Source of the DNA: Rhabdophis nuchalis
Taxonomy: Eukaryota > Chordata > Lepidosauria > Squamata > Natricidae
Assembly (NCBI GenBank): GCA_039707465.1
Contig: CM077643.1
Coordinates: forward strand, 62,312,605-62,376,604
Length of the DNA: 64,000 bases
Reading direction: 5' to 3'
The position numbers and the translations under genes are program-made. The notes under the pieces are model-generated. The model saw only the letters and a program-made list of their open reading frames with translations. It was not told the origin of the DNA and made no database searches. This document shows, piece after piece, positions 1 to 10,760 of the stretch (the stretch's first letter is position 1; every line of letters begins with the position of its first letter).

Positions 1-715
1 TTTCAAATTCTGTCTTAGATTGTTCAATATCATAAATTCTTTTATCTGCTTTGAAACTTTCTGATTACTGTAAGACCATTGACAATTATGTCCCTCTGCC
101 ATGCTTCCTATTTGTTTCTGAAAACAATTCAAAACAATGTCTGACCAAAAAAAGAAGAAGTCCCAAATGGCTTCAAAGCATTTGAAAGGTCAATGTATGC
201 CAGAAGTTGTCAGAAGTCTGTGTTTATTGTATGTGTAGAGTTACCACAGTTCTGTAATTTCCTTTCTTAACATTTTCTGACAGAGTCATAATATAAGTCA
301 GTCAAGAAATTCAATCCAGTTATATATAAAGAATTTGGCTTTATTCTATAAAAGTGAAGGCTCCATTTTTGGACAAAGGTAGTGAAATTAATGTCTTCTA
401 TATATAAACCTCTTTTGTTATATTACCATTAGAATCATACTTGTCAAGGCTCTTTTGCCTTCAAAATTTAGTTTTCTAATTTCTTGTAATTGCCTGCATT
501 TGGTGCTGTGCTTATTAGAATTCTCTGCAAATGCAGACAAAACCTTTATCACATTGACTTTACTAATTTAGCTTTTTAATTAAAAGTATAATTTATTTTA
601 TTATTCCAAGATTTTTGGGAGGGGGGTTATTTTTTGTTCTCTTTACTAATTAAAACATGGATTCCAGTGTTAGTTTTATTGTGGGTAGGAATGTGATATA
701 GAAAAAGGTTTAGGG

Positions 716-802
716 CAGGGGTGTCCAAACTTGGGAACTTTAAGACTTGTGGACTTCAACTCCCAGAATTCCCCAGCCAGCATAGCTGGTTGGACACCCC
801 TG
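716..802. mobile_element. Short fold-back hAT-like element
   Basis: The ends are CAGGGGTGTCCAA and TTGGACACCCCTG, inverted copies of each other. The 8-bp duplication GTTTAGGG flanks it exactly (708-715 and 803-810). The CAGG ends and 8-bp duplication fit the hAT superfamily. The interior (CTTTAAGACTTGTGGACTTC and the following CAACTCCCAGAATTC) recurs in several other copies here. No coding capacity. Confidence 0.85.
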
Positions 803-1045
803 GTTTAGGGCCTAATTTTGAAAGATGTTTTAATCTCTCCTTCCCAATTCTTTGTACCCTTTGTGAGACAATAGCAAAACTATAACAATTTTCAGCTACT
901 GTTAGTAGTGAAATATATGCTTTGAAAAAGGAGTCTTGTTCTTGAAATCTTTAGCATGCTGTGATAATGATCACTATGGTAAATATAAAGTTGTAGCTAC
1001 TATTGGTCTGCTGATGTCAGATAGCATTGTGCCTGTATTGCTTAT
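790..1045 (+). repeat. Left arm of 256-bp inverted repeat
   Basis: Its reverse complement matches 2258-2513 over the same length with a single difference noticed by eye (GGTTTAGGG against GGTTGAGGG). The outer end lies inside the hAT-like element at 716-802; the inner end stops abruptly after GCTTAT. No known transposon terminus is visible at the inner end. Confidence 0.9.
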
Positions 1046-2257
1046 TGTTGACCAGTTGTTTTACTTCTATCAAATTGAATCTACATTCTACTAGATCTTC
1101 TTCCACATGCTTCAGACAAGTTGACTGCTCTACTTTCCAATATGGAGCATGATTCCCGGAGTAGTTAATAAGGCAGTCATCTTGGGACCATATATGGCAC
1201 ATGTGTTCAAAGCAGCACATTTAATAATTCTGAATTTTCATCAGCTATTATAGATTGGTTGAAGCTTCATTCTTTAATTGTTCCATTTTGTATACTACCA
1301 TAGATTGAAAGCCCTAGTATTTTGCATAGGCATATTCTTTATCAAATAACAGCATTGGTAACATTAATGATTGATAAATATGGTTGCTGATTAATATATT
1401 TATACATTTTTGTAGCAATGCTTATGCTGTGTTTCTGTCAGAGTCTCCTTGTCAGGGTTTTGCAGGCTGAGGTAGCTGATCATTTTGATTTTTTTAATAT
1501 TTTCCATGGCAGCGATTTTTAGTTTTTGGCCAACTGATCTGAGATGTTTTAATTGTTCAACTTGCTCAACCAGAGTTGTCTCAAAAGAGATCATTGTCCA
1601 GGAGCCATCAGTTTTGAAAAGCTTGTTTTTATCAGTATTGATGGTTAAACCATACAGATAAGCAGCAGTTACTTAACCTTAGGATGCCATAAGCTTTTAT
1701 TTTCACGGTCTGTAAAAATCGGATGTAGCTCTCACCCCTGAAGGAGCTACTGATGATCAGGTCCTTCTGTTCCTTTTCTCAGGTGAGCAGCCCACCTGGC
1801 CTTAAACACAGGGGCACACCTTGTGGAATTTGTGAAGCTTTAATTTAAAAAAGATACTAGTCCTTTGCAGCCAGAGGTGATGAATCAAAAAAACTGCAGC
1901 CAGATCAGGAATGCAGCCACTTCTAAGCTCCGCTGCTGGATTAGTATTGTTACCTCTCTTATGGCAGCAGGAATGCAGTCCACAGCCCAGAATGCTACAG
2001 CAGTTCTCTCCCTCAGATCAACATTGACTCTCCCTCTGAAAACACTGTCCCTCCACCCCCATCTCAGTCCTGTTTTTCCAGCCTTTTTTTTTTAGTCCTT
2101 CCCCAGAACTGGCCTCTTTCTTTTTCTCCTCTGAGCTGCTGGACAGGTAATTCTGCTCCCCTGCATTTTGATTCCAATTTCCTTCCCTAGAGACCACCTC
2201 TCACTCCAAGACCCCTCAGTCCTCCTCCTGTTCAGAGTTCAAGAGACCAGGTTCCCT

Positions 2258-2513
2258 ATAAGCAATACAGGCACAATGCTATCTGACATCAGCAGACCAA
2301 TAGTAGCTACAACTTTATATTTACCATAGTGATCATTATCACAGCATGCTAAAGATTTCAAGAACAAGACTCCTTTTTCAAAGCATATATTTCACTACTA
2401 ACAGTAGCTGAAAATTGTTATAGTTTTGCTATTGTCTCACAAAGGGTACAAAGAATTGGGAAGGAGAGATTAAAACATCTTTCAAAATTAGGCCCTCAAC
2501 CAGGGGTGTCCAA
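2258..2513 (-). repeat. Right arm of 256-bp inverted repeat
   Basis: Inverted partner of 790-1045, separated by a 1212-bp loop. It is followed outward by another partial copy of the same hAT-like element (2501 to about 2560), so both arms abut the same element at the same junction. Confidence 0.9.
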
Positions 2514-2560
2514 ACTTGAGAACTTTAAGACTTGTGGACTTCAACTCCCAGAATTCCCCA
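2501..2560. mobile_element. Partial fold-back hAT-like element
   Basis: Begins CAGGGGTGTCCAAACTTGAG and matches the left half of the element at 716-802 up to CAGAATTCCCCAGC, then loses similarity. No second terminus or target duplication on the right. Confidence 0.7.
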
Positions 2561-3330
2561 GCAATCATGGAGAGCTAGTGAACTGGCCTATCAAAGATTG
2601 GCTGTTTGCAGTCAGAATTCTTTTCTGGATGAAAGGGACTGAGCAGTTCAGAGAGCAGAGAAACACCAGCAGCCACTGTAAGCTTTTGTGTCATTTTCAG
2701 GATGAAAATGCTGCTCATAAAGCATGACTACACATAGTATCATTAAGCAAACATTAGATCTGGGATGAATTCATCTTGTCCAAATTTGACACCCTGCTCA
2801 CCAGCAAAGTCTTTCCACACGACTGCATCATCACAATGTTAGAGAGCAAGAGAGATGCAGTATAGCCTTAGTTATGTCGCATTAGTGCATACACCACACT
2901 GAAGGTTTTCCAGGCCATCTCTGGAGGTTTTGAAGAAAAGGTTACACAGCCATCCAGAGTGGTTTTGGATTCTTCCACTAAGCAGGAGGTTGAAGATGTC
3001 CAAGGTCCCTTCTCAATAAGGGTGGAGATAGCATCCATGTATGGGTAAAACCTATCCACACTCTGATTGGACTGAGTCTTGAATAATAATTAATTAATTA
3101 ATTATTTAATTAATTAATGCAGTGAATGCCTTTCATAGGCTTGGCCAATGGCTATTGACAGATACTGCTCTAAATTAACAGCTATTTCCATAACTGATAC
3201 GTTCCTTGGGGAATTATTGTAGTTCATGTATTTGCTCATAAAATTCCATTTTAGGGGGGAAATGGCCTGTTTTCTTTTGGGCTAGATGTTCCTGTCTACT
3301 CTTTGGATGCATTTTTTTTAATGTCCCTTT

Positions 3331-3545
3331 GAGTCAAGGTTGATTCCTGGCAACTGCCTATAGTAGTCTCCGCAGTTTTCTTGGCATTATTTCAATCGTG
3401 GTTTGTTATTACCTCCTTTCTAGGCCAGAGAGAGTGAGTGGCCTGAGGAAATCCTGGATCTCGCTGCCTAAAGTGGAATTAGAACTCATGGTGTCCTGGT
3501 TCCAGTCTGTTGCTTTAACCACTACACCAAATTGGCTCTTTCTTG
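3331..3545 (-). mobile_element. tRNA-derived SINE
   Basis: On the minus strand it starts GAGCCAATTTGGTGTAGTGG, with a box A-like TGGTGTAGTGGTTAAAGC and a box B-like GAGTTCTAATTCC, then a tRNA-unrelated body including GAAAACTGCGGAGACT. Related copies are at 19965-20095 (minus), 31950-32105 and 58330-58520 (plus). The family name is not certain; it resembles a squamate tRNA SINE with a CORE/MIR-like tail. Confidence 0.65.
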
Positions 3546-3564
3546 GTTTTCTTTCATAAATATA

Positions 3565-4119
3565 CTAGCCTTTCCCGGCCACGCGTTGCTGTGGCCCAGT
3601 CTGGTTAAATGGCCAACCAATCTGCGTGTAGATCTACACCTGCACACACAAACACGTATACACAACCACTGTATAACCCCCAACCTACCTACCTACTCCC
3701 TTTCTCCATCTCTCCCTCTACCTACCTACCTATTGTATTTCTCCTTCTCTCTATTCACCTACCTACCTACCTACCTACCTACTGCATTTCTCCCTCCCTC
3801 CCTCTATCCCTATAGCTGCCTACCTACCTACCTACTGTATTTCTCCTTGAATCTTATGGACAGGGTATTTTATGTCATAAAGGATGACATAATACCTGTG
3901 GCAAACTGCTCTCTTTGTATCCATCTACCTACCTTTTTTACAATTGTTTACATTTCTGTTGTGTGTACTTGGCACAGGTGTGACATCTACACAATCCATA
4001 TATATCATTGGTGCCGTACTTGAAAGGAACGTTGTGTGAAAATTTGGAAGGGATCGGTGCAGTACTTTCGGAGATTAGCGGTTTTGAACAAACTCTTGTT
4101 ACATTTTTATTCATATAGA
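3565..4119 (-). mobile_element. Non-autonomous Helitron
   Basis: On the minus strand it begins TCTATATGAATAAAAATG preceded by host A (4120) and ends CTAG (3565-3568) followed by host T (3564), the A/T insertion rule of Helitrons. A hairpin (GGCCAC, loop, GTGGCC) lies about 10 bases before the CTAG end. Near the 5' end, CGAAAGTACTGCACCGATCC and CAAATTTTCACACAA match the Helitron at 62588. A (CCTA)n-type tract fills the centre. No Rep/helicase frame. Confidence 0.82.
3686..3845. repeat. (CCTA)n / CT-rich microsatellite inside Helitron
   Basis: Runs of CCTACCTACC alternate with CTCTCCCTC blocks. The 163-codon and 68-codon frames over it are low-complexity artefacts. Confidence 0.9.
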
Positions 4120-4488
4120 TTACCTATAATTGACAAATTAATTCCATAGTAATTCTTACATTCCTCATTGTCTTTTTTCTTGAAAATTTATTCAATTTCC
4201 TGTCTCCAGAAATTTGATATTTCTTTAAACTGTCATTGAAAGAGTGAGTGAAGCCAACAAATTATCATAATACCACCAGCCTTTAGTATTACTGCAGTAC
4301 TTTTATCAGCTCCAACACCTTTCTCTTTTTTTTAATTGAGTGATTATTTCAGTGATTTTTCACATTTTTCAGTGGTTCCATCTGGTCTGTCAAGAGTGGT
4401 GGTTTTACTACAATGTTCTCTGCAATAGAGTGCTTGTAAAGGAGTTTGAAATACACAAGCCAATAATTTAGTTGTTTATGATTCTTGA

Positions 4489-4612
4489 TGAATGTAGCTT
4501 TTCTTTTTATGTACACTGAGAGCCTATGCACCAAAGACGAATTCCTTGTGTGCCCAATCATACTTGGCCAGTAAAGAATTATATTCTATTCTGTTGTAAT
4601 TCCAAAGCACAC
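4489..4612 (+). mobile_element. LINE 3' end (AATAG-tail family)
   Basis: The words TGAGAGCCTATGCACCAAAG, CCTTGTGTGCCCAATCA and TTGGCCAGTAAAGAAT, followed by TATTCTATTCTGTTG, match the reverse complement of 9640-9780. This is a 3'-terminal fragment in plus orientation. Confidence 0.7.
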
Positions 4613-4697
4613 AAACATGTACCGTATTTTTGGAGTATAAGACGCACCGGAGTATAAGACACGCCAAGGTTTTGAAGAGGCAAATTACAAAAAAAAG

Positions 4698-5022
4698 TAG
4701 GTAGGTAGATAGAGGGAGAGAGAGGGAGAGAAAGAAAAAGAAATACAGTAGGTAGGTAGGTAGAGAGAGAGAGTAGGTAGGTAGGTAGATAAAGGGATAG
4801 AAATAGAGAGAAATAGAGAGAGAAAGTAGGGAGGGAGGGAGAGAGTGTGTGAGTAGGTAGGTAGAAGGATAGAGAGAAATTGAGAGAGAGAGAGAAATAC
4901 AGTAGGTAGGTAGGGAGAGAGTGTGTGTGGGTAGGTAGGTAGAAGGATAGAGAGAGAAATAGAGAGAGAAATACGGTAGGTAGGTAGGGGGAGAGAGAGA
5001 GAGTAGGTAGGTAGGTTGATGT
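4698..5022. repeat. (GGTA)n / (GAGA)n compound microsatellite
   Basis: Blocks of GTAGGTAGGTAG alternate with GAGAGAGAAATA. It lies inside the TA-flanked element. The long minus-strand frames here are low-complexity translations, not genes. Confidence 0.9.
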
Positions 5023-5145
5023 TTCCAGATGTATTTATCCATGTCCTGGAGAAGGAAATCACTGACAAACCTTAAAACTTTGTTTCTCCTGGCACAGAAA
5101 CAGTTAGAGAGCCTTCCAGAAGAGCTTTCAGAAAGTGTTCTAACT

Positions 5146-5275
5146 CAGGGGTTCCCAAACGTGGCAACTTTAAGACTTGTGGACTTCAATTCCCAGAATT
5201 CTCCAGCCAGCTATGTCCACAAGCTATGCTGGCTGGAGAATTCTGGGAGTTGAAGTCCAAAGTCTTAAAGTTGCC
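5146..5275. mobile_element. Fold-back hAT-like element, nested
   Basis: A hairpin of about 55-base arms: GGCAACTTTAAGACTTGTGG on the left and its inverted counterpart GTCTTAAAGTTGCC on the right, around GCCAGCTATGTCCACAAGC. Starts CAGGGGTTCCC; the right terminus is eroded. It lies inside the TA-flanked element at 4622-5772. Confidence 0.75.
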
Positions 5276-5834
5276 AAGTAACTAAACAGTCTTCCAAAAG
5301 GAAAAAAAAGGGGGGGCGGGGTTTGCAGTTTGCATACCTCCCCCAAACTGCTCTTTCTCTGCGAAAACGTGGCCGTTTTTCTTCAAATAAAAAGTATGAC
5401 TAGCCTTGTGGGGGCTTGCAGAGTGCTCCTGGAAGGGGGGGGGGATAAAAATGAGCAAAACCCCACTCCATTTATCGTGAAAACAGGCCATTTTTGTGTC
5501 AAATAAATTGAATGCATAGCCCTATGGAGGCTTATAGAGTGCTGCTGGGGCCGGGGGGGGGGCAAAAAACGCCCCGATTTAGGCTAATTTCTGCCCTCCC
5601 CAGCCCCCAGGAGCTCTCTGGAAGCCTCCATAAGGCTAGGCACAGCCATTTTGGTGAAAGGGGTGGGGTTTCGGGAGGCAAAAAAATGCTGTATTCGATG
5701 TATAAGGCGCACCCAGATTTTCAGCCTCTTTTTAGAGGAAAAAAGGTGCGACTTATACTCCAAAAAATGTGGTATTCTAATTTTATGTCATTCATACTTC
5801 TGAGCTGGTGTAGTATGATATAGAGAGGCTACAG

Positions 5835-6131
5835 CAAGGGTAGCAAACTCAAGGCACACAGGGCCGCCCTGGAAATAGCCGACTGACTTGCAGTGCCTCT
5901 GCCAGCGAAAATGGAGCTTGGAAGGCCTGCCCGTTTTCGCTGGCAGAGGGTTGCAGGAAGCCATCACAGCTGAAAACGGAGCTCAGCAGCCGGTTTTTCA
6001 CTGAGAGAGCACTCAGGCCACCACAGGTGCCTCCAACGCAAGTGACATCGAGCTGCCCACACCCACCCTGGCCCCCCCGAGGTTAAACAACCCTGATGCG
6101 GCCCTCAATGAAATCGAATTTGACACCCCTG
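5835..6131. mobile_element. hAT-like non-autonomous element
   Basis: Starts CAAGGGTAGCAAACTCAAGG and ends GAATTTGACACCCCTG (inverted ends with mismatches). The 8-bp duplications GGCTACAG and GGCTAGAG flank it. The interior is GC-rich, unlike the AT-rich intron. No coding frame. Confidence 0.78.
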
Positions 6132-6851
6132 GGCTAGAGTATTCTCAGCAATATACAGCTTCTTCATTCTTTTTCAGTGTCATTTCAATAGCCATTTTGT
6201 TCTGCTTTGAAGAAGATATGGTCCTGCTTATTAAGTTGTTTTCATGTCTTTGAATACGAATGCTTGGCTTTCATTGAAAAACCATGGTTTTATTTGCTGT
6301 TTTTCTACAGAACAGATTTTTGCCATATTCATTATTTGAGAGAAATAATACATTTTAAAGTAGCTCAATTTACCCCCTCCCCCTCCCCAATTACTGTATC
6401 TCTACTGGGAAGTCCAAACAAGGTTGTAAAATATGTTAAGAGAGCACTATTGAAAATTGTTAGCATGTTTCACATTACTTATGTACCAGGGTATTGAAAG
6501 TTGAGAAAGGTAAGAGGTATGAAGGGTCCATTTGTTCTGTAGGTGGGGATTGATTTTCAGGAAATTGGCATTCAAATATCACTTTAGATATTGTTGAAGA
6601 TAAATATTCAAAATATTCATTTATTTTGCAGACTTAAAATATGTTGAACATGGAAAAGAATTCTTGGTAACTCTGCATGCTCAGCTATTAGCAGAATGGA
6701 ATAATTGGTACAGTTGTGCCCCTATCAACGTGTAAACCACAAATCATCTACTTTTGGGAGACCAGATGCCCCATTTGAAAATTTTAAATTACGTTGTGGG
6801 CACTTTCAATAAAAGTAGATTTGGAGGGGGGAGTGGAGGGATGGAAGGTAA

Positions 6852-7012
6852 CAGTGGTAGGTTTCAATTTATTTTACTACCGGTTCACTCGTGCACACTC
6901 AAATGATCGCATGACACATGTGCAGAAGCATCCAGGTGGATGGGCGGAGCCTCCTGCCACCACCAATACCAGTTCACCCAATCCAGGGCGAACGGGCAGA
7001 AACCCACCTCTG
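6852..7012. mobile_element. hAT-like short element
   Basis: Ends CAGTGGTAGGTTTCAATT and CAGAAACCCACCTCTG, flanked by GAAGGTAA and GAAGGTAG (8 bp, one mismatch). Same family as 62385-62517, shown by the shared GGGCGGAGCCT and the GGTTTCAATTTATTTTA start. Confidence 0.82.
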
Positions 7013-7483
7013 GAAGGTAGGAATATTTACAAAATAGTAGCAATGTAGGACATAGCTAGATACTCAACAGTAGTTCATAGGAAATGATCTAGAAGACCTC
7101 CAAGGCACCTTCCATCTCTGTTATTCTATTATTTGTTTTCTATATGTCTCAGCAGGCGATAATAATTAGCCTATTGTAGGTGGCCTTGGTCTTGTTTAGT
7201 ATTTGAATGGGGCATGACTAGGGACGTCCGGTTCTAATTCTACCAAGAAAGTTTCATAATGCAAATGCCATAAAAGTATGATTGGAGATGCTTTACCATG
7301 TTTAGCTTTACTTATTAATATGGCTATACTATCTCTTCTCCCCTGTACTGCATGACAGAAAGTTTGTAAATCTTTTAAAATTATCATATAATTCTTCAGT
7401 ATCAAAACCTAATCAGAGCAATTAAAAAGTCCTAGGAAAGAAGAAGTGTGATGGGTTCCAGGTAAAAGTCTCTGAGTACCATA

Positions 7484-8689
7484 TTGGAGACCACTAGTAT
7501 ATTCAATGAACATATGGTCGATGATCTCTGGAGGGCCAGAGATGGGGATTGTTCCTCCATCCTGGTCCTATTAGACCTCTCGGCGGCTTTCGATACCATC
7601 GACCATGGTATCCTATTGCATCGGCTGGGGGGGTTGGGGGTGGGAGGCACCGTTTTACGGTGGTTCTCCTCCTACCTCTCTGGCCGATCGCAATTTGTGT
7701 TGGCAGGAGAGCAGAGGTCGACCTCGAGACCCCTCACATGTGGGGTGCCTCAGGGGTCGGTCCTCTCACCTCTCCTGTTCAACACATATATGAAGCCGCT
7801 GGGTGAGATCATCCGTGGTTTTGGGGTAGAGTACCATCTCTACGCTGATGATACTCAGCTGTATATATCTACCCCAAACCACCCCAATGATGCCGTAGCG
7901 GTGATGTCCCAGTGCCTGGAAGCCATACGGATCTGGATGGGAAGTAACGGACTCAGACTCAACCCGACCAAGACCGAGTGGCTGTGGTTTCCGGCTGCCC
8001 GATTCAACCAGCTGACTCCATCGCTGGCCATAGGGGGCGAACATCTTGCCCCTGTGGATGGGGCGCGCAACCTGGGTGTCCTCCTGAATGCCCGGCTATC
8101 CATGGAAGATCAAGTGACAGCCGTGACCAGGAGGGCGTTTTACCAGGTTCACCTGGTTCGCCAGTTGCGCCCCCTATTGGATCGGGACGCCCTTCGCACA
8201 GTCACTCATGCTCTCGTGACATCCCGACTGGACTATTGTAACTCTCTCTACATGGGGCTCCCCTTGAGGTGCACCCGGAGACTTCAGCTGGTCCAGAATG
8301 CAGCCGCGCGAGCAATTATGGGAACCTCAAGGTTTACCCACATAACACCGCTCTTGTGCGAGCTGCACTGGCTGCCTGTCGTCTTCCGGGTGCGCTTCAA
8401 GGTGTTAGTTATCATCTTTAAAGCACTCCATGGCTCGGGACCTAGCTATCTGCGGGATCGGATCCTGCCACATACATCCGCACGGCCGATTCGCTCCCAC
8501 AGAGAGGGACTTCTCTGGGTGCCGTCCACTAGACTCTGTCAGCGGGCGACACCCAGGGGAAGGGCTCTCTCTGTGGCGGGCCCAGCCCTCTGGAACGACC
8601 TTCCCCCCGACATTAGAACGACCACGGACCTCCGCTCCTTCCGTCTAAAATTAAAAACACACCTTTTCTGCTTGGCCGGCCTAGGGTAG
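7484..8689 (+). pseudogene. L2 ORF2 fragment: reverse transcriptase and C-terminal region
   Basis: An unbroken 401-codon frame; only codons from about 7512 are element-derived. Reverse transcriptase motifs are present: AAFDTIDHGILLHRL (catalytic Asp of motif A), [13 protein letters not shown] (motif B) and [12 protein letters not shown] (YADD, motif C). It is followed by [19 protein letters not shown] and the C-terminal [14 protein letters not shown] typical of L2/CR1-group elements. The endonuclease and N-terminal part are missing, so it cannot mobilise itself. The lack of stops suggests a young insertion. Confidence 0.88.
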
Positions 8690-8898
8690 TCTCTCTTCTA
8701 TAGGGTTTTTAATATATTAATTTATGGGGAATCTTAGTATTTTAATGGGGAATTTTTAGCACAGGAATATCGTTTAATCTGTTTTTAAATATGTTTGTAT
8801 ATTTATTGTTTTTTATCCTCCCTGTGCACCGCTCCGAGTCCCTATGGGGAGAGGGAGCGGTCTACAAATTAAAATTTATTATTATTATTATTTATTAT
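7510..8898 (+). mobile_element. L2-clade LINE, 5'-truncated, with 3' UTR and (ATT)n tail
   Basis: The element starts inside the reverse transcriptase domain and runs through the end of ORF2, a 3' UTR with CACCGCTCCGAGTCCCTATG and an (ATT)n tail at about 8878-8898. It is one of the best preserved copies in the window, 5'-truncated like most LINE insertions. Confidence 0.88.
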
Positions 8899-8924
8899 GA
8901 GGTGGAGATCATGTGCATGCTGTT

Positions 8925-9253
8925 CAGGTAGCCCTCAACTTACACCTGAGCCCAACATTTCTGTTGCTAAGTGAAACATTTGTTAAGTGAATTTTATACC
9001 ATTTTATGTCCTTTCTTGCTGCAGTTGTTAAGTGAATTGACTTTGCTTACCAGAAGATCGCAAAAGGAGATCAGGTGACCATGGACACTGCGATTGTCAT
9101 AAATATGAGTCAGTTGCCAAACACTTGCATTTTGATCACATGACCATGGGGATGTGGCAATGGTCGTAACTGTGAAAAATGGTCAAAAGTCTCTTTTTTG
9201 TATGTAACTTTGAATGGTCACTAAAGGAACTGTTGTAAGTTGAGGACTACCTG
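8925..9253. mobile_element. Non-autonomous DNA element with GTAGTCC-type inverted ends, copy 1
   Basis: Left end CAGGTAGCCCTCAACTTAC and right end GTAAGTTGAGGACTACCTG are inverted repeats. The interior has TTGTTAAGTGAA, GATCACATGACCATGGGGAT and TGGTCACTAAAGGAA, repeated in the copies at 10576, 11505 and 34649. No clear target duplication. No coding potential. Confidence 0.78.
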
Positions 9254-9639
9254 TATTTTAGGACCTTTTATTAACTAGTTTACTCAACTAAAGCTGCCTA
9301 TTGTTTTGTGAGATTTATCCATGTTCTTCAGACTGAATACAATGTAATGTAATGCATTGGAATGCAATAGCAATATAATATACATTTTATCTTTGCTATT
9401 ATATAATCATAATTGTGATATCATTTATGCACAGTTTGGACAAGCTGTACTGAAAAGAGTTGGCCATTTAATTATCAGCAAAAAGAATGGGTATTAATCA
9501 GTTGATCCATGTTTCTTATAGGGATTCCTGTTTGCTGAGTTCGGTCAGATAACCGCCTGATTATTTGGCAGGTGCCCTCCACAATCCATAGGCTTGGCTC
9601 CAGGAGAGACCAGATATCTCTTCACAGAGACCTGATTGA

Positions 9640-10330
9640 TAGAATAGGATAGAATAGGATGGAATAGAACACAATACAACACAACACAACAGAATAGAAC
9701 TCTTTATTGGCCAAGTGTGATTGGACACACAAGGAATTTGTCTTTGGTGCATAGGCTCTCAGTGCACATAAAAAGACATGAAAAGATAACATTTGTCAAG
9801 AATCATAAGGTACAACACTTAATGATAGTCATAGGGTACAAATAAGCAATCAGGAAACAATCAGTACAAATTGTAAGGATACAAGCAACAAAGTTACAGT
9901 CCTGCAGTCATAAGTGGGAGGAGATGGGTGATAGGACTGATGAGAAGACTAATAGTAATAGTAATGCAGCCTTAGTGAATAATTTGACAGTGGTGAAGGA
10001 ATTATTTGTTTAGCAGAGTGATGGTACTCGGGGAAAAACTGTTGTGTCTAGTTGTCTTGGTATTGCAGTGCTCTATAGCGTCATTTTGAGGGTAGGAGTT
10101 GAAACGATTTATGTTTAGAATGCGAGGGGTCTGTACATATTTCCACGGCCCTCTTTTTGATTCGTGCATTGTACAATGGGAGGCAAGTTGGCTGTAATTG
10201 TTTTTTCTGCAGTTCTGATTATCCTCTGAAGTCTGTGTCTGTCTTGTTGGGTTGCAGTACTGTTGATCAGTGTAATTCAAGTGCTCCTGTTATCTTACAT
10301 AGGTTCTTTTTCTAAACGAGTTTAGAACTG
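9640..10330 (-). mobile_element. LINE 3' region with AATAG-type tail
   Basis: On the minus strand this is the 3' part of a LINE, including a decayed C-terminal frame (10002-10280) and a 3' UTR ending in a TTCTATTCC-like repeat at 9640-9700. Other fragments are at 4489-4612 and 40938-41110. Snake genomes contain CR1/L3-type LINEs with such microsatellite-like tails; I assign it there tentatively. Confidence 0.65.
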
Positions 10331-10575
10331 AAAGATTGCCACACCTGTTGTTCAAACATGGCTTTGGCAATCTTTAGAAAATGTTATATGTGTCTAAAAA
10401 AATAGGACTAACTGTATCTTGAACTGTAATCCTTTGTTTAAGTTTGATTTAAGCAGAAGAGAAAGCCAGATTCTGCCAACTGTATGCTGTCGCTTCTGCA
10501 GCCAGTGAGTTGATTAGAGGTGTGTCTGCCAAGAAGACATTTCTCATGGCTGTCTTTTTCCCTTTTTTTCTATTA

Positions 10576-10760
10576 CTGGTAGTCCTAGGTTAATGCCCAT
10601 TTGTTCAATGATGACTATTAAAATTTACGACAGTGCTAACCAAGGAAACTTACAGCAGCCGTTGCAACATCCCCATGATCATGTGATTGTAGTTCGGGCA
10701 CTTGGCAACTGATTCACAATTCCGACAGTTGCATTGTCCTGCAGACACAATGTCCCCAAA
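10576..10760. mobile_element. GTAGTCC-type element, truncated copy
   Basis: Starts CTGGTAGTCCTAGGTTAATG and keeps the interior words CATCCCCATGATCATGTGAT and CACTTGGCAACTG. It is cut off at 10760, where the hairpin element at 10761 begins. Confidence 0.65.

Larger units (their letters stand above)
4622..5772. mobile_element. TA-flanked DNA transposon with inverted ends
   Basis: The left end ACCGTATTTTTGGAGTATAAG is mirrored at the right end (CTTATACTCC followed by AAAAAATGTGG). TA dinucleotides flank both ends (4620-4621 and 5773-5774), as in Tc1/mariner-type insertion. The interior has no transposase; it holds GGTA/GA microsatellite (4698-5022), a nested hAT-like hairpin (5146-5275) and G-rich repeats (5300-5690). 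GGAGTATAAGACGCACC is doubled at the left end. The superfamily is inferred only from the TA duplication. Confidence 0.7.

Noticed and set aside
1865..2095. 76-codon Ser/Leu/Thr-rich frame
   Set aside because: No recognisable domain, no splice context fitting CLMN, and it lies in the loop of the inverted repeat.
3532..4023. 163-codon plus-strand frame rich in Tyr, Leu, Pro and Ser
   Set aside because: It is the translation of CCTA and CT-rich microsatellite inside a Helitron.
4524..5068. 172- and 127-codon minus-strand frames
   Set aside because: Low-complexity translations of the GGTA/GA microsatellite in the TA-flanked element.
8430..8648. Additional frames over the L2 copies in other frames and on the opposite strand
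   Set aside because: They overlap the real ORF2 frame and recur identically at every L2 copy (20771, 23141, 24176, 33215), so they are shadows.
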